From positions 1 through 64,000 of the forward strand of contig JBIIKZ010000001.1 in assembly GCA_044232905.1 (NCBI GenBank): a stretch of 64,000 nt of DNA, given 5' to 3'. Under the pieces are notes generated by a model. The model was not told the origin of the DNA, made no database searches, and saw only the letters and a program-made list of their open reading frames with translations. The DNA is from CANHVK01 sp044232905. Its GTDB lineage: Bacteria; Bacteroidota; Bacteroidia; Flavobacteriales_D; Crocinitomicaceae. Positions 45,432 to 55,236 of this stretch are shown piece after piece (the first letter of the stretch is position 1; each line of letters opens with the position of its first letter). A program made the position numbers and the translations under genes.

Positions 45432-46769
45432 ATGAAAAAAATAGCAGTAGTAGGAGCAGGTTTAGCAGGAAGTTTGCAAGCCATATTAATGGCAAAAAAA
45501 GGATATGAAGTATCCGTTTTTGAAAGAAGAACAGATTTACGTAAGGCAAAGTTAATTGCAGGAAGATCCATCAATTTAGCATTGTCGCATAGAGGTTGGA
45601 AAGCTCTAGAATTGGCAGGTATTGCAGACGATATTCGCGAAATTGCAATCCCAATGTACAAGCGTTGTATGCATGCTCTAGATGGTACATTGACTTACCA
45701 GCCATATGGCAAAGAAGATGAAGCAATTTATTCTGTTCCTCGTGGTGGCTTAAACCAAAAATTAATGAATTTGGCGAGTGAATATCCTTCCATTTCATAC
45801 CATTTCAATCGAATATGTAAAGATATCGATTTAGCTACTAATACCTTGGTCTTTGATAATGCAGAGACCGGGGAAAGCGAAAATCACCAAGTGGACAAAG
45901 TATTTGCCACTGATGGAGCGTTCTCTGCTGTACGTATGCGTATGCAAAAAAGCAGCATGTTCGATTATTCCCAAAAATATTTGGACCACGGATACAAAGA
46001 ATTAGTAATTCCTGCCAACGAAGACGGAACACATAAATTAGACAAAAATTGTTTACATATCTGGCCGCGTGGTGAATTCATGATGATCGCTTTGGCTAAT
46101 TTGGATGGAAGTTTTACCTGTACTTTGTTCTTCCCAATGAAAGGCGAAGTTTCGTTTGAAAGTTTAGAAACCAAAGAACAAGTTTCCGCTTTCTTTGATA
46201 AAATATTTCCAGATGCAGTATCTATGATGCCAACATTATTGGATGATTATTTTACCAATCCAACTGCAACATTGATCATGGTACGTTGTTCACCTTGGAA
46301 CTATAAAGAAGATGTTGTTTTAATTGGAGATGCAGCACACGCAATTGTTCCTTTCTATGGACAAGGGATGAACTGTGCGTTTGAAGATTGTACGGTTTTC
46401 CATGAAATGCATGAAGAAGCAAATGGAAATTGGGATGGATTATTAGAGCGTTTCTCCGAAAGAAGAGTCCCAGAAGGAAACGCAATTTTAGATTTAGCCT
46501 TACAAAATTATGTAGAAATGCGTGATTTGACAGCAGATCCAAACTTCTTGTTGCAAAAGAAAATAGAAGCAAAATTTAGCAAGTTATATCCTGAAAAATG
46601 GATTCCATTGTATTCGCAAGTTACATTTAGCCATATCCCTTATAGTCAAGCGATTAGAAATGGGAAAGCACAAGATGTAATCATGGCTGAAATCTTGAAA
46701 ATGGAGAATATTCACGAAAATTGGGATACGCCAGAAGTAATGGAAAAATTATTGACTTTAGTAAACTAA
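45432..46769 (+). CDS. kmo: Kynurenine 3-monooxygenase
   Basis: From Met at 45432 the enzyme has 445 residues. It has the FAD motif VVGAGLAGSLQAILMAKKG with FERR, the LIAGRSINLALSHRG segment typical of KMO and the second FAD motif IGDAAHAIVPFYGQGMNCAFEDC. A C-terminal membrane-associated helix region follows. It hydroxylates kynurenine to 3-hydroxykynurenine, the substrate of the KynU encoded just upstream. The earlier in-frame ATG at 45396 lies inside the palindrome and is not favoured. Confidence 0.97.
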   Translation: MKKIAVVGAGLAGSLQAILMAKKGYEVSVFERRTDLRKAKLIAGRSINLALSHRGWKALELAGIADDIREIAIPMYKRCMHALDGTLTYQPYGKEDEAIYSVPRGGLNQKLMNLASEYPSISYHFNRICKDIDLATNTLVFDNAETGESENHQVDKVFATDGAFSAVRMRMQKSSMFDYSQKYLDHGYKELVIPANEDGTHKLDKNCLHIWPRGEFMMIALANLDGSFTCTLFFPMKGEVSFESLETKEQVSAFFDKIFPDAVSMMPTLLDDYFTNPTATLIMVRCSPWNYKEDVVLIGDAAHAIVPFYGQGMNCAFEDCTVFHEMHEEANGNWDGLLERFSERRVPEGNAILDLALQNYVEMRDLTADPNFLLQKKIEAKFSKLYPEKWIPLYSQVTFSHIPYSQAIRNGKAQDVIMAEILKMENIHENWDTPEVMEKLLTLVN

Positions 46770-46775
46770 TTGCAC

Positions 46776-47633
46776 ATGAGGTCTTTTCTACTTATTCTTG
46801 TTTCCCTGCTTTGTTTTAGTTCGGTTATAGCACAAAAAAAAAGTAGAAAAGATTTTTTTGGTGGTCCAAAAGATTATCGCAATCTGAGTAATAAAGGATT
46901 AACATTCTCTTTTGGTACTACCTATACCTTTACAGATACTAGTAGTCTTTATATTGATGAACGAACAGACTACACGTTTCAACCAAAAGGAAAATATGGT
47001 TTTTTTGCAGAAATTGGCACCGTTGCCTTTAACCTAAAAAAACCAAAATTCAAATGGGGAAACTTAATCAAATACACCGATTGGGGCATAGGATTTAACC
47101 TATATGGAGGTTCTGAAAATACTATTGTGTATAATTCTGCAGAAAATTCGGAAAAGCAAGTTTCCTATGGCTCTTTTTATCTAGGAAATGTAACTGGTAG
47201 ACTAACCTTTCACCATACTTTTTACATTCCTAAAACCACCATAATGATTGACAACGGATTAGGAATAAATCTAGATTACCGGGTGTTCAAAAATGATTCT
47301 TTTGATAAAACAGACCAAGAATTAGTAGCATTAAAAATAAATACACAAGCATTCTCAGGGAACTTTTTTGCGCAACTCCATTATAATTTAGGGATTGGTT
47401 TAAAACTTAAAAGAGGAAGTTACCTTATTCCTACCATGCAACTACCAATACTAGGTATGTACGCATGGAACAAAGGAAGCGCACGTACCAATTGGTTTTC
47501 AAGTGATTATTTGCCAGTAATTTTTAAACTGAAATTTATTTATCTGTTTGAAAAACGTTCCAAAGGTGGCTGTGAAAATTTTGGTTCCGAAGAAGATAGA
47601 AAGCGTAATGAAGAATATATGCAAAATAAGTAA
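46776..47633 (+). CDS. Exported beta-rich outer-membrane protein of unknown family
   Basis: From ATG 46776 the protein has 285 residues; the upstream TTG at 46770 is an unlikely start. A signal peptide (ending SVIAQ, about residue 20) is followed by a region of alternating beta strands, such as GKYGFFAEIGTVAF and WGIGFNLYGG, that fits a small outer-membrane barrel. I do not recognise the family. It starts six bases after kmo, so it should share that transcript, but no functional link is known. Confidence 0.75.
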   Translation: MRSFLLILVSLLCFSSVIAQKKSRKDFFGGPKDYRNLSNKGLTFSFGTTYTFTDTSSLYIDERTDYTFQPKGKYGFFAEIGTVAFNLKKPKFKWGNLIKYTDWGIGFNLYGGSENTIVYNSAENSEKQVSYGSFYLGNVTGRLTFHHTFYIPKTTIMIDNGLGINLDYRVFKNDSFDKTDQELVALKINTQAFSGNFFAQLHYNLGIGLKLKRGSYLIPTMQLPILGMYAWNKGSARTNWFSSDYLPVIFKLKFIYLFEKRSKGGCENFGSEEDRKRNEEYMQNK

Positions 47634-47645
47634 TTCGTCTTTTCT

Positions 47646-49784
47646 ATGTGGAAATATTTCTTTCTTTTCCTGTACATTTCTTTCTCTTTTAGCGAAGTAC
47701 AAGGACAAGAAAAGGATAGTCTCAACATACTGGAAAATAAAGAATTAGAAAAAGCAATTGTAAAAACAAAGAATTCAGGAATTTTAGAAACCGAAGTTGG
47801 TGGCCTCTCACTGACCAAAAAAGAACTAGAAAAATTACCGGTTTTTTTAGGGGAAAGAGATCCCTTTAAAGCCCTACAATTATTGCCAGGAATTCAATCT
47901 TCTGGGGACGGAAACGGAATTTATGTTCGTGGCGGTGGGATTGATCAAAATTTAATTACACTGGATGATATTCCAATCTATAATGTTTCCCATTTGTTTG
48001 GTTTTTTCTCAGTATTTAATACAAATACCATTCAAAAGATAGATATTCATAAAGGTGGAATGCCCGCAAATTTTGGAGGCAGAATATCTTCTGTCATTGC
48101 AATTACTACCGAAAATGGAAATTTAAAGCGTTGGAAAGTAGATGGAAATCTAGGTATATTGGCAGCAACATTAACTTTTCAGGGGCCAATCAAAAAAGAC
48201 ACAAGCTCACTATTGTTTTCCATGCGAAGGACCTATGTTGATTTACTACAAAATATTTTTATTGATAATAATTCAAATTTTCAGTCTAATTATTATTTCT
48301 ACGATATTAATTTCAAATACTTTCATCGCATAAATGCTAAAAACAAACTTTATCTGACCGGTTTTATGGGGGCTGATTATTTTTTGTATAACGACACGAA
48401 AGATAAAACCTTCTCCAATGAAATTAATTGGGGAACAAAATTACTTTCAGCGAAGCTTATACATACCATTAATGAAAAAGCAAGTTTGAGTATAACTCAA
48501 GGAGTGACTAATTACCAAATGAATTTTGGTGCATCAATTTACAGTTATTCGTTTAACTTATTGTCTTCCACGAAAGACTATGTTTCTAAAATGGAATATT
48601 TATGGAATTATTCAAAACGATCAACTTGGCGAATTGGAGTTGATAATACTTACCATATAGTTAGTCCAAATAATTTTCAGGTGAATGGAGGTGAAGCAAA
48701 ATTTAACTACTCGGATTTAAAAAGATTAAATTCAAACGAAGCCGCATTTTATATCAGCAACGAATTCAAAATCCATCCTAAAATAGAAATATCCGCAGGA
48801 TTAAGAATAAGTTCGTTTATGCAATTAGGGCCATTTACGCGCTATGATTATTCGAAAGGATATGGTTTAAAAGATTCTACGTATTATGGATCAAGGTCAA
48901 TTGTATCTAATTTCGTTAACCCAGAACCTCGCATTTCTGCATGTTATACAATTTTACCGAATGCTTCTATAAAAGCTGGGTTTTCCCAAAATTATCAATA
49001 CATACATTTAGCACCTGTCTCCTCTATATCATTACCAACTGACGTTTGGGTTCCAAGTAGTTCGATTATAAAACCACAAATGGGAAGGCAATTTTCGATT
49101 GGATATTACAAACAATTTCCAAAAAAGAATGTAGAAACCTCTGTGGAAGTTTATTATAAAAAAATGAATAATCTCATTGAATATAAAGAAGGTGTATTGA
49201 GTTTGATCAAACTTCAATCTAACTACGATGACAACTTTTATTTTGGTAAAGGGCAATCCTATGGAATCGAATTTTTCGCTAAAAAAACAATGGGTAAAAC
49301 CACCGGATGGATTGGGTATACTTTATCTAAATCCACGCGAAATTTTAATGACATTGAAAATGGTAAGACCTTTTACGCTAAAAATGACCGTAGACATGAC
49401 ATTGCGCTTGTATTTAATTATGAATTATCTTCCAGAATTAGTTTTTCTTGCATATTTATCTATAAAACTGGTAATGCGATGACTATTCCTTTATCCCGTT
49501 ATTTTCTACAAGGAAACATTGTAAATACCTACAGTCCTAAAAATTCCTATCGAATTCCTCCTTATCATCGGGCGGATATATCTATGACTTACCAACTCAA
49601 AAAAACGGAAAAGAAAGAATCCTCTTTAAATTTCTCTATTTATAATGTGTATGGAAGACAAAATCCGTTTTATATGTATTTCGAAACAACGGGAGATTTG
49701 ACGAAATTTTCCATTGAAACAAAAGTCAAACAAGTATCCTTATTCACCATATTACCCTCCATTTCCTATAAATTTTGTTTCTAA
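47646..49784 (+). CDS. TonB-dependent receptor lacking the N-terminal regulatory domain
   Basis: This 712-residue receptor has a signal peptide (ending EVQGQ) and goes almost directly into the plug (GIYVRGGGIDQNLITLDDIPIYN and GGRISSVIAITT), then a barrel ending in ISYKFCF. The carboxypeptidase-regulatory-like domain present in its relative at 32227-34548 is absent. It is joined by TAATG overlap to a DUF4249 lipoprotein gene, as its relative is. The ligand is unknown. Confidence 0.92.
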   Translation: MWKYFFLFLYISFSFSEVQGQEKDSLNILENKELEKAIVKTKNSGILETEVGGLSLTKKELEKLPVFLGERDPFKALQLLPGIQSSGDGNGIYVRGGGIDQNLITLDDIPIYNVSHLFGFFSVFNTNTIQKIDIHKGGMPANFGGRISSVIAITTENGNLKRWKVDGNLGILAATLTFQGPIKKDTSSLLFSMRRTYVDLLQNIFIDNNSNFQSNYYFYDINFKYFHRINAKNKLYLTGFMGADYFLYNDTKDKTFSNEINWGTKLLSAKLIHTINEKASLSITQGVTNYQMNFGASIYSYSFNLLSSTKDYVSKMEYLWNYSKRSTWRIGVDNTYHIVSPNNFQVNGGEAKFNYSDLKRLNSNEAAFYISNEFKIHPKIEISAGLRISSFMQLGPFTRYDYSKGYGLKDSTYYGSRSIVSNFVNPEPRISACYTILPNASIKAGFSQNYQYIHLAPVSSISLPTDVWVPSSSIIKPQMGRQFSIGYYKQFPKKNVETSVEVYYKKMNNLIEYKEGVLSLIKLQSNYDDNFYFGKGQSYGIEFFAKKTMGKTTGWIGYTLSKSTRNFNDIENGKTFYAKNDRRHDIALVFNYELSSRISFSCIFIYKTGNAMTIPLSRYFLQGNIVNTYSPKNSYRIPPYHRADISMTYQLKKTEKKESSLNFSIYNVYGRQNPFYMYFETTGDLTKFSIETKVKQVSLFTILPSISYKFCF

Positions 49785-50653
49785 TGCGCTTAAATAGTTA
49801 CTTATTTTATTTGTTACTTGTGACTTTATTGCTCGTTACGTTATTTTCTTGCACCAAAGAAATTAAGATCGATTATCCACAAACAGAAAAACAATTAGTG
49901 GTTGAGGGGTATATCGAACAAGGGAAATACCCAATCGTTTTTTTAACGAAATCGAGCCCTTATTTTGAAAAAATAGATAGTGCAAATATTGTAGAATTAA
50001 TTGCGAGTTTAGCAAAGGTCACGGTGAGTTGCGAGGGAATCGAAGAGGTACTGACATTACGTTACAACGCTAATTATTTTCCTGCATATTATTACGAAGG
50101 ATCATCCTTATTGGGAGAAATTGGTAAAACATATACCTTGAAAGTTGAATTGTCCGGTAAAACATATACTTCTTCTACGACAATTGTCGAACCTGTTCAG
50201 ATCGATTCTTATTCTATTATACAACTAAAGAATAACATTAACCAAAAATTCATTGATATACAATTTACCGATCCCTCAAAAAAGGCGAATTTTTATAGGG
50301 TTTACGTAAAACGAATTGGAAAAGATTTAAACTTTTACCCTTCCTATTTATCCACATTTAGTGATTTTAGTTTTGATGGTAAAGCATTTACCTATGAAAT
50401 TGTGCGATCGTTCTCCCCTTTATTAAGTAAAGATAACCATAGTTATTTTATCGATGGTGATTCTGTTTCTGTAAAATTTTGCGCTATCGAAGAAAAGCAA
50501 TACAATTATTGGAAAAAAATAGAAGGTCAAATAGCGTTAGCAAGCAATCCATTTGGTGTTTCTAGTAGTGAACCTCCTTCTACAATTACAGGAGGTGCAT
50601 TAGGTATATGGGCTGGATTAAGCTCAAAATATTATACTATTAAAATAAAATAG
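49784..50653 (+). CDS. DUF4249 outer-membrane lipoprotein (second copy)
   Basis: From ATG 49784, which overlaps the receptor stop by one base, the protein has 289 residues with a lipobox LVTLFSC and the DUF4249-type opening TKEIKIDYPQTEKQLVVEGYIEQG. The late part reads EKQYNYWKKIEGQ and GALGIWAGLS, as in related proteins. It probably works with the receptor just upstream. The function remains unproven. Confidence 0.88.
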   Translation: MRLNSYLFYLLLVTLLLVTLFSCTKEIKIDYPQTEKQLVVEGYIEQGKYPIVFLTKSSPYFEKIDSANIVELIASLAKVTVSCEGIEEVLTLRYNANYFPAYYYEGSSLLGEIGKTYTLKVELSGKTYTSSTTIVEPVQIDSYSIIQLKNNINQKFIDIQFTDPSKKANFYRVYVKRIGKDLNFYPSYLSTFSDFSFDGKAFTYEIVRSFSPLLSKDNHSYFIDGDSVSVKFCAIEEKQYNYWKKIEGQIALASNPFGVSSSEPPSTITGGALGIWAGLSSKYYTIKIK

Positions 50654-50811
50654 TCGATTAAACTTTTTAAAAAGATTAAGAAAACCAAGGCCTCCGAAGC
50701 AGAACAAATTACTAGCTGTTTTAAAATTAAGTGTTTTTGACCCACAAAAAAGTGTTGACGTAATTAGGGAAAATACACCCTATTTCATGCCATAAAACCC
50801 GATTAAAAATT

Positions 50812-50819
50812 TAACTTTG
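50812..50819 (+). promoter_or_regulatory. -7 promoter element for the PurF-type gene
   Basis: TAACTTTG matches TAnnTTTG, 25 bases upstream of the ATG at 50845. The preceding gap (50654-50811) also holds a 12-bp palindrome CTTTTTAAAAAG at 50663-50674, possibly a weak terminator for the DUF4249 gene, and nothing else I can name. Confidence 0.65.
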
Positions 50820-50844
50820 CACCATAATTTACTAACGTAAACCT

Positions 50845-52746
50845 ATGAGTGATCCTATCAAACACGAGTGTGGTATCGCACTTATCCGATTAAAAAAGCC
50901 TCTTGAATTCTATTTAGAAAAGTATGGAACGCCTTTTTACGCATTAAGTAAGCTGCATTTGTTGATGGAAAAGCAAAGTAACCGCGGTCAAGATGGTGCG
51001 GGTGTTGCAAATATCAAGTTTGACATGAAACCAGGGCAGCGTTATATTTCGCGTCAACGATCGGTTCACAGCAAACCTACTCAAGACATTTTTGATTACA
51101 TCAATGGTCGCTTTAAAGCACTTGAAGAACAAGATCCTTCTAAATTAAAAGATGTGCAGTATTTGAAAGAAAATGCTGGATTTACTGGAGAATTATTCTT
51201 GGGTCACTTACGTTACGGAACGTTTGGAAGAAACAGCATCGAAAGTTGTCACCCTTTCTTACGTCAAAACAATTGGATTACACGTAATTTGGTGGTTGCG
51301 GGTAACTTTAACCTTACTAACGTAGATGAATTATTTGACGTTTTGGTGGAAATTGGGCAACATCCAAAAGAAAAATCAGATACGGTTACAGTACTAGAAA
51401 AAATTGGGCATTACTTGGATGAAGAAAACGATGAAATCTATCGGGATTTAGAATCCAAAGGGTATGCAAAAAAAGATATTTACGATACGATTGCGAAAAA
51501 CCTAAATATTGAACGCATCTTAAAACGTGCTTCCAGTGATTGGGATGGTGGCTATGCAATGGCCGGTTTATTTGGACATGGTGATGCATTTGTATTACGC
51601 GATCCGGCAGGAATACGTCCAGCATACTGGTTCGAAAACGACGACGTGTGTGTTGTTGCATCTGAACGTCCTGTAATTCAAACAGCATTCAATTTACAAC
51701 AAGAAGATATCAAAGAATTAACACCTGGACATGCCTTGATTATCAAGAAAGAAGGGCAAATTTCAGAGGTTAAAATCAACGAACCAACGATTAACAAAAG
51801 TTGTTCGTTTGAGCGTATTTATTTCTCTCGTGGAAACGATGCGGAAATCTACGAAGAACGTAAAAATTTAGGAGATTTAGTTGTCCCACAAGTATTAAAA
51901 ACCATCAATTACGATTTAGATAACTCTGTTTTCTCTTTTATTCCAAATACTGCTGAAACTTCCTTTTACGGAATGATCAAAGGTTTGGAAAATCATTTAA
52001 ATGATGTAAAATACAAAGCATTAGCAGCCATTGAGGGTAAACCAAGCGAAGAACAACTGAAAGAAATCTTATTCAAACGTGCACGTATTGAGAAGATTGC
52101 GATAAAAGATGCGAAATTAAGAACCTTCATTACGCAAGACGATCAACGCGATGAAATGGTTTCCAGTGTGTATGATATTACCTATGGTTCCGTAAAACGC
52201 GGAAAAGACAACTTGGTGATTATCGATGACAGTATTGTACGTGGAACAACCTTAAAACAAAGTATTTTAAAAATTTTAGATCGTTTAGGTCCTAAAAAAA
52301 TCGTTGTTGTTTCCTCTGCGCCGCAAATTCGTTTCCCAGATTGTTATGGTATTGATATGGCCATCATGGGTGATTTTATCGCATTTGAAGCGGCAATACA
52401 ATTATTGAAAGACACGAAACAAGCGCATATCATTCAAGACGTTTATAAAAAATGTCAAGAGCAAACAAATCTACCAAAAGAGCAAATTAAAAATTACGTT
52501 AAAGAAATTTACGCGCCATTTACAAACGAACAAGTTTCTGCTAAAATTGCGGAATTATTGACTCCGGCAAATATCCAAGCTGAAGTGGAAATCGTATACC
52601 AAACCGTGGAGAATCTGCATAAAGCTTGTCCTAAAAACTTAGGAGATTGGTACTTTACGGGAGATTATCCAACACCAGGTGGTAATAAGGTCGTAAACAA
52701 AGCATTCATGAATTACGTAGAAGGGAAGAACGTTAGAGCGTATTAA
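50845..52746 (+). CDS. purF: Amidophosphoribosyltransferase (long Bacteroidota PurF type)
   Basis: The 633-residue enzyme has a glutamine amidotransferase domain whose catalytic Cys is Cys9 (HECGIAL), implying removal of eight N-terminal residues, and the motifs SNRGQDGAG and LRYGTFG. The C-terminal phosphoribosyltransferase domain has the PRPP loop VIIDDSIVRGTT (about residues 458-469). It makes phosphoribosylamine, the first step of purine synthesis. It is about 130 residues longer than E. coli PurF, with extra sequence in the first half and at the C-terminal end. Some Bacteroidota carry both this and a standard PurF, so it may be a second, specialised copy. Confidence 0.88.
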   Translation: MSDPIKHECGIALIRLKKPLEFYLEKYGTPFYALSKLHLLMEKQSNRGQDGAGVANIKFDMKPGQRYISRQRSVHSKPTQDIFDYINGRFKALEEQDPSKLKDVQYLKENAGFTGELFLGHLRYGTFGRNSIESCHPFLRQNNWITRNLVVAGNFNLTNVDELFDVLVEIGQHPKEKSDTVTVLEKIGHYLDEENDEIYRDLESKGYAKKDIYDTIAKNLNIERILKRASSDWDGGYAMAGLFGHGDAFVLRDPAGIRPAYWFENDDVCVVASERPVIQTAFNLQQEDIKELTPGHALIIKKEGQISEVKINEPTINKSCSFERIYFSRGNDAEIYEERKNLGDLVVPQVLKTINYDLDNSVFSFIPNTAETSFYGMIKGLENHLNDVKYKALAAIEGKPSEEQLKEILFKRARIEKIAIKDAKLRTFITQDDQRDEMVSSVYDITYGSVKRGKDNLVIIDDSIVRGTTLKQSILKILDRLGPKKIVVVSSAPQIRFPDCYGIDMAIMGDFIAFEAAIQLLKDTKQAHIIQDVYKKCQEQTNLPKEQIKNYVKEIYAPFTNEQVSAKIAELLTPANIQAEVEIVYQTVENLHKACPKNLGDWYFTGDYPTPGGNKVVNKAFMNYVEGKNVRAY

Positions 52747-52751
52747 GAAAC

Positions 52752-52779
52752 GAGTGACGAGTGACGAGTGATGAGTGAC
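52752..52779. repeat. Four tandem copies of a GAGTGAC heptamer
   Basis: The run reads GAGTGA(C/T) four times in a row, right after the purF stop codon and before the kinase gene. Similar heptamers are at 26403-26431 and 29837-29846. Confidence 0.85.
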
Positions 52780-52816
52780 GTATAGAAAGAAAAAATAGAC
52801 GGAAGATAAGTTAACC

Positions 52817-53707
52817 ATGAAAAAACAAACCGCTGTCATCTTTTATGTACTTGCTGCGTATGTAGCTCTGCAGTTTGCATGGTGGGGGTATCATCTTATA
52901 CAACTCACGCAAGAACTCGGTAAAACAGATGCAATAATTACAAAAAAAGTAATTATGATTACCGGGGAAGGATTGGTGTTTTTCATGATCCTTTTTGTTG
53001 GTTTGTGGAGAATTCGAATTGCAATCAAGCGCGATCAACAACTCAATGAAAGACAAAGTAATTTCTTATTGTCCGTTACCCATGAACTAAAAACACCCTT
53101 GGCTTCCACGAAGTTGTATTTACAAACTTTGATGAAACGTGATTTTGAGTTGGAAAAACGCAATGAATTATTACAAAAAGCCTTGTTGGAAAATCAACGC
53201 TTAGAAGAAATGGTAGAAGCGATTTTAACTGCTTCACGCCTAGAAAATCAAACGATTGTTCCTCACAAAGAATGGATCAACTTGAATACCGTATTTACCG
53301 AACTTGCAAAACAATACAATACACGTGTAGATAAAGAATGGATTGTATTAGATCTACAAGAAAAAATTTCTATTGAGACGGATGCATTTATGCTTAAAAC
53401 TATTGTGACCAACCTTATTGAAAACGCTTATAAATACGCTGGAACACACCAAAAATTAATCTTGTTTTTACACCGAGATAAACAAAATAGTAAATTTGGA
53501 ACAAAAGATTCAGGACCTGGCATAGCACCAGAAAATCAAGCAGATATCTTTCATAAATTTGTACGATTAGAAAACGAAGAAACACGTTCTCAAAAAGGTA
53601 CTGGACTTGGTTTATTTATTGCGGCGGAATACGCTAAAATAATCGGTGGTAAAATTGAATACAAACAAAATAACCCGAAGGGTGCAATTTTTGAAATAAC
53701 GCTATGA
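52817..53707 (+). CDS. Sensor histidine kinase without an adjacent response regulator
   Basis: This 296-residue kinase has two membrane helices (about residues 6-30 and 46-68) with a very short periplasmic loop, then HisKA with His89 (SVTHELKTPLAS), and the ATPase N box NLIENAYKYA, G1 DSGPGIA and G2 GTGLGLFIA. Its end overlaps gpmI by four bases. No response regulator gene is adjacent, so its partner is elsewhere. The stimulus is unknown; the short loop suggests sensing within the membrane or in the cytoplasm. Confidence 0.93.
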   Translation: MKKQTAVIFYVLAAYVALQFAWWGYHLIQLTQELGKTDAIITKKVIMITGEGLVFFMILFVGLWRIRIAIKRDQQLNERQSNFLLSVTHELKTPLASTKLYLQTLMKRDFELEKRNELLQKALLENQRLEEMVEAILTASRLENQTIVPHKEWINLNTVFTELAKQYNTRVDKEWIVLDLQEKISIETDAFMLKTIVTNLIENAYKYAGTHQKLILFLHRDKQNSKFGTKDSGPGIAPENQADIFHKFVRLENEETRSQKGTGLGLFIAAEYAKIIGGKIEYKQNNPKGAIFEITL

Positions 53708-55221
53708 CAAAGAATATTGGACTGATTATTTTAGATGGTTGGGGAATTGGAGATAAATCTAAATCCGACGCAATTTTCAATGCAAACACTCCGGTAATGG
53801 ATGGATTATTAGCAAACTATCCTTCCGCTACTTTATTAACGTGTGGAGAAGACGTAGGGCTACCTGAAGGTCAGATGGGTAACTCGGAAGTAGGACATTT
53901 AAATATTGGTGCTGGGCGAATTGTATACCAAGAATTAACCCGTATCAATAAATCGATTCGTGACAAAGAATTTTTTCAATTAGAGGCCTTATTAGACGCG
54001 TTTAAAACTGCGAAGAAAAATAATGTTCCTGTACATTTGATTGGATTAGTTTCCAAAGGAGGAGTTCATAGTTCCCAAGAACATATTTATGCCTTGTGTG
54101 AAATGGCAAAGCAACAAGGTGTTGAAAATGTATTCATTCATGCTTTTACAGATGGTAGAGATTGTGATCCTAAAAGCGGTTTACATTTCATCCAAGAATT
54201 AGAACAAGAACTTACAAAAACAACTGGGAAAATTGCCTCTGTTGTTGGACGTTATTTTGCAATGGACCGCGACAATCGTTGGGAACGCGTGAAAAAAGCA
54301 TATGACTTACTGGTTTTAGGGAAAGGAACAGCCGTAAATTCTGCGGAAGAAGCTATTATAAATTCTTACGCAAAGAACATTACTGACGAATTCATCGAAC
54401 CAGCATATATAACTAAAGACGGAAAACCGATTGCTAAAATCCAAGAAGGCGATGTTGTTATTTCGTTCAATTTTAGAACAGACAGACCGCGTGAAATTGT
54501 ATCCACATTGACCCAAAAAGATTTCCCGGAATTTGAAATGAAGAAATTAAACCTTCATTTATATACGATGACAAGTTACGACGCAACGTTTGAAAATGTG
54601 CGCGTAATTTATGAAAAAGATAACCTTTTAAATACACTAGGAGAAGTACTTACAAAAGTAGATCGTACGCAAGTACGTATTGCGGAAACCGAAAAGTATC
54701 CACACGTAACCTTCTTTTTTAGTGGAGGACGTGAGGAAGTATTTCCAAAAGAAACGCGTATTTTGGTCAATTCTCCAAAGGTTGCAACCTACGATTTACA
54801 ACCTGAAATGAGTGCTCCTGAAGTGAAGGCTAAAATCATTGCGAGTATGCAAATCAATAAGCCAAATTTCTTTTGTTTGAACTTTGCAAATCCGGATATG
54901 GTAGGTCATACGGGCGTTTACAGTGCGATTCAAAAAGCGGTAGAAACAGTAGATACTTGTTTGGGAGAAGTAATTGAAGCAGGGAAAGCATTAGGGTATG
55001 AATTTTTAGTCATCGCAGACCATGGGAATGCAGATTTTGCGCTTAATGCGGATGGTTCTCCAAATACTGCGCACTCCTTAAATCCTGTTCCGGTTGTATT
55101 AGTTACAAAAGATGATGTCCAATTAGAAAATGGAATTTTAGCAGATGTTGCACCAACTATTTTAGGTCGTTTAGGAATTGCTACTCCGCTTGAAATGACT
55201 GGGCATAATTTGGTGAAATGA
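53704..55221 (+). CDS. gpmI: 2,3-bisphosphoglycerate-independent phosphoglycerate mutase
   Basis: The 505-residue enzyme has the metal ligand Asp11 (LDGWG), catalytic Ser61 in QMGNSEVGHLNIGAGR, then HAFTDGRDCDP and ADHGNAD motifs. It interconverts 3- and 2-phosphoglycerate in glycolysis with manganese. Length is standard. It starts inside the end of the histidine kinase gene and is followed after 15 bases by a hydrolase gene. Confidence 0.98.
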   Translation: MTKNIGLIILDGWGIGDKSKSDAIFNANTPVMDGLLANYPSATLLTCGEDVGLPEGQMGNSEVGHLNIGAGRIVYQELTRINKSIRDKEFFQLEALLDAFKTAKKNNVPVHLIGLVSKGGVHSSQEHIYALCEMAKQQGVENVFIHAFTDGRDCDPKSGLHFIQELEQELTKTTGKIASVVGRYFAMDRDNRWERVKKAYDLLVLGKGTAVNSAEEAIINSYAKNITDEFIEPAYITKDGKPIAKIQEGDVVISFNFRTDRPREIVSTLTQKDFPEFEMKKLNLHLYTMTSYDATFENVRVIYEKDNLLNTLGEVLTKVDRTQVRIAETEKYPHVTFFFSGGREEVFPKETRILVNSPKVATYDLQPEMSAPEVKAKIIASMQINKPNFFCLNFANPDMVGHTGVYSAIQKAVETVDTCLGEVIEAGKALGYEFLVIADHGNADFALNADGSPNTAHSLNPVPVVLVTKDDVQLENGILADVAPTILGRLGIATPLEMTGHNLVK

Positions 55222-55236
55222 TGGATGAATTAGTAT

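Noticed and set aside
47499..47818. Several frames at the junction of the outer-membrane protein and the second TonB receptor
   Set aside because: They lie antisense or out of frame to two well-supported genes.
52639..53056. Minus-strand frames around the heptamer repeat and kinase start
   Set aside because: They arise from repeat DNA and the reverse of the kinase gene; no domain is seen.
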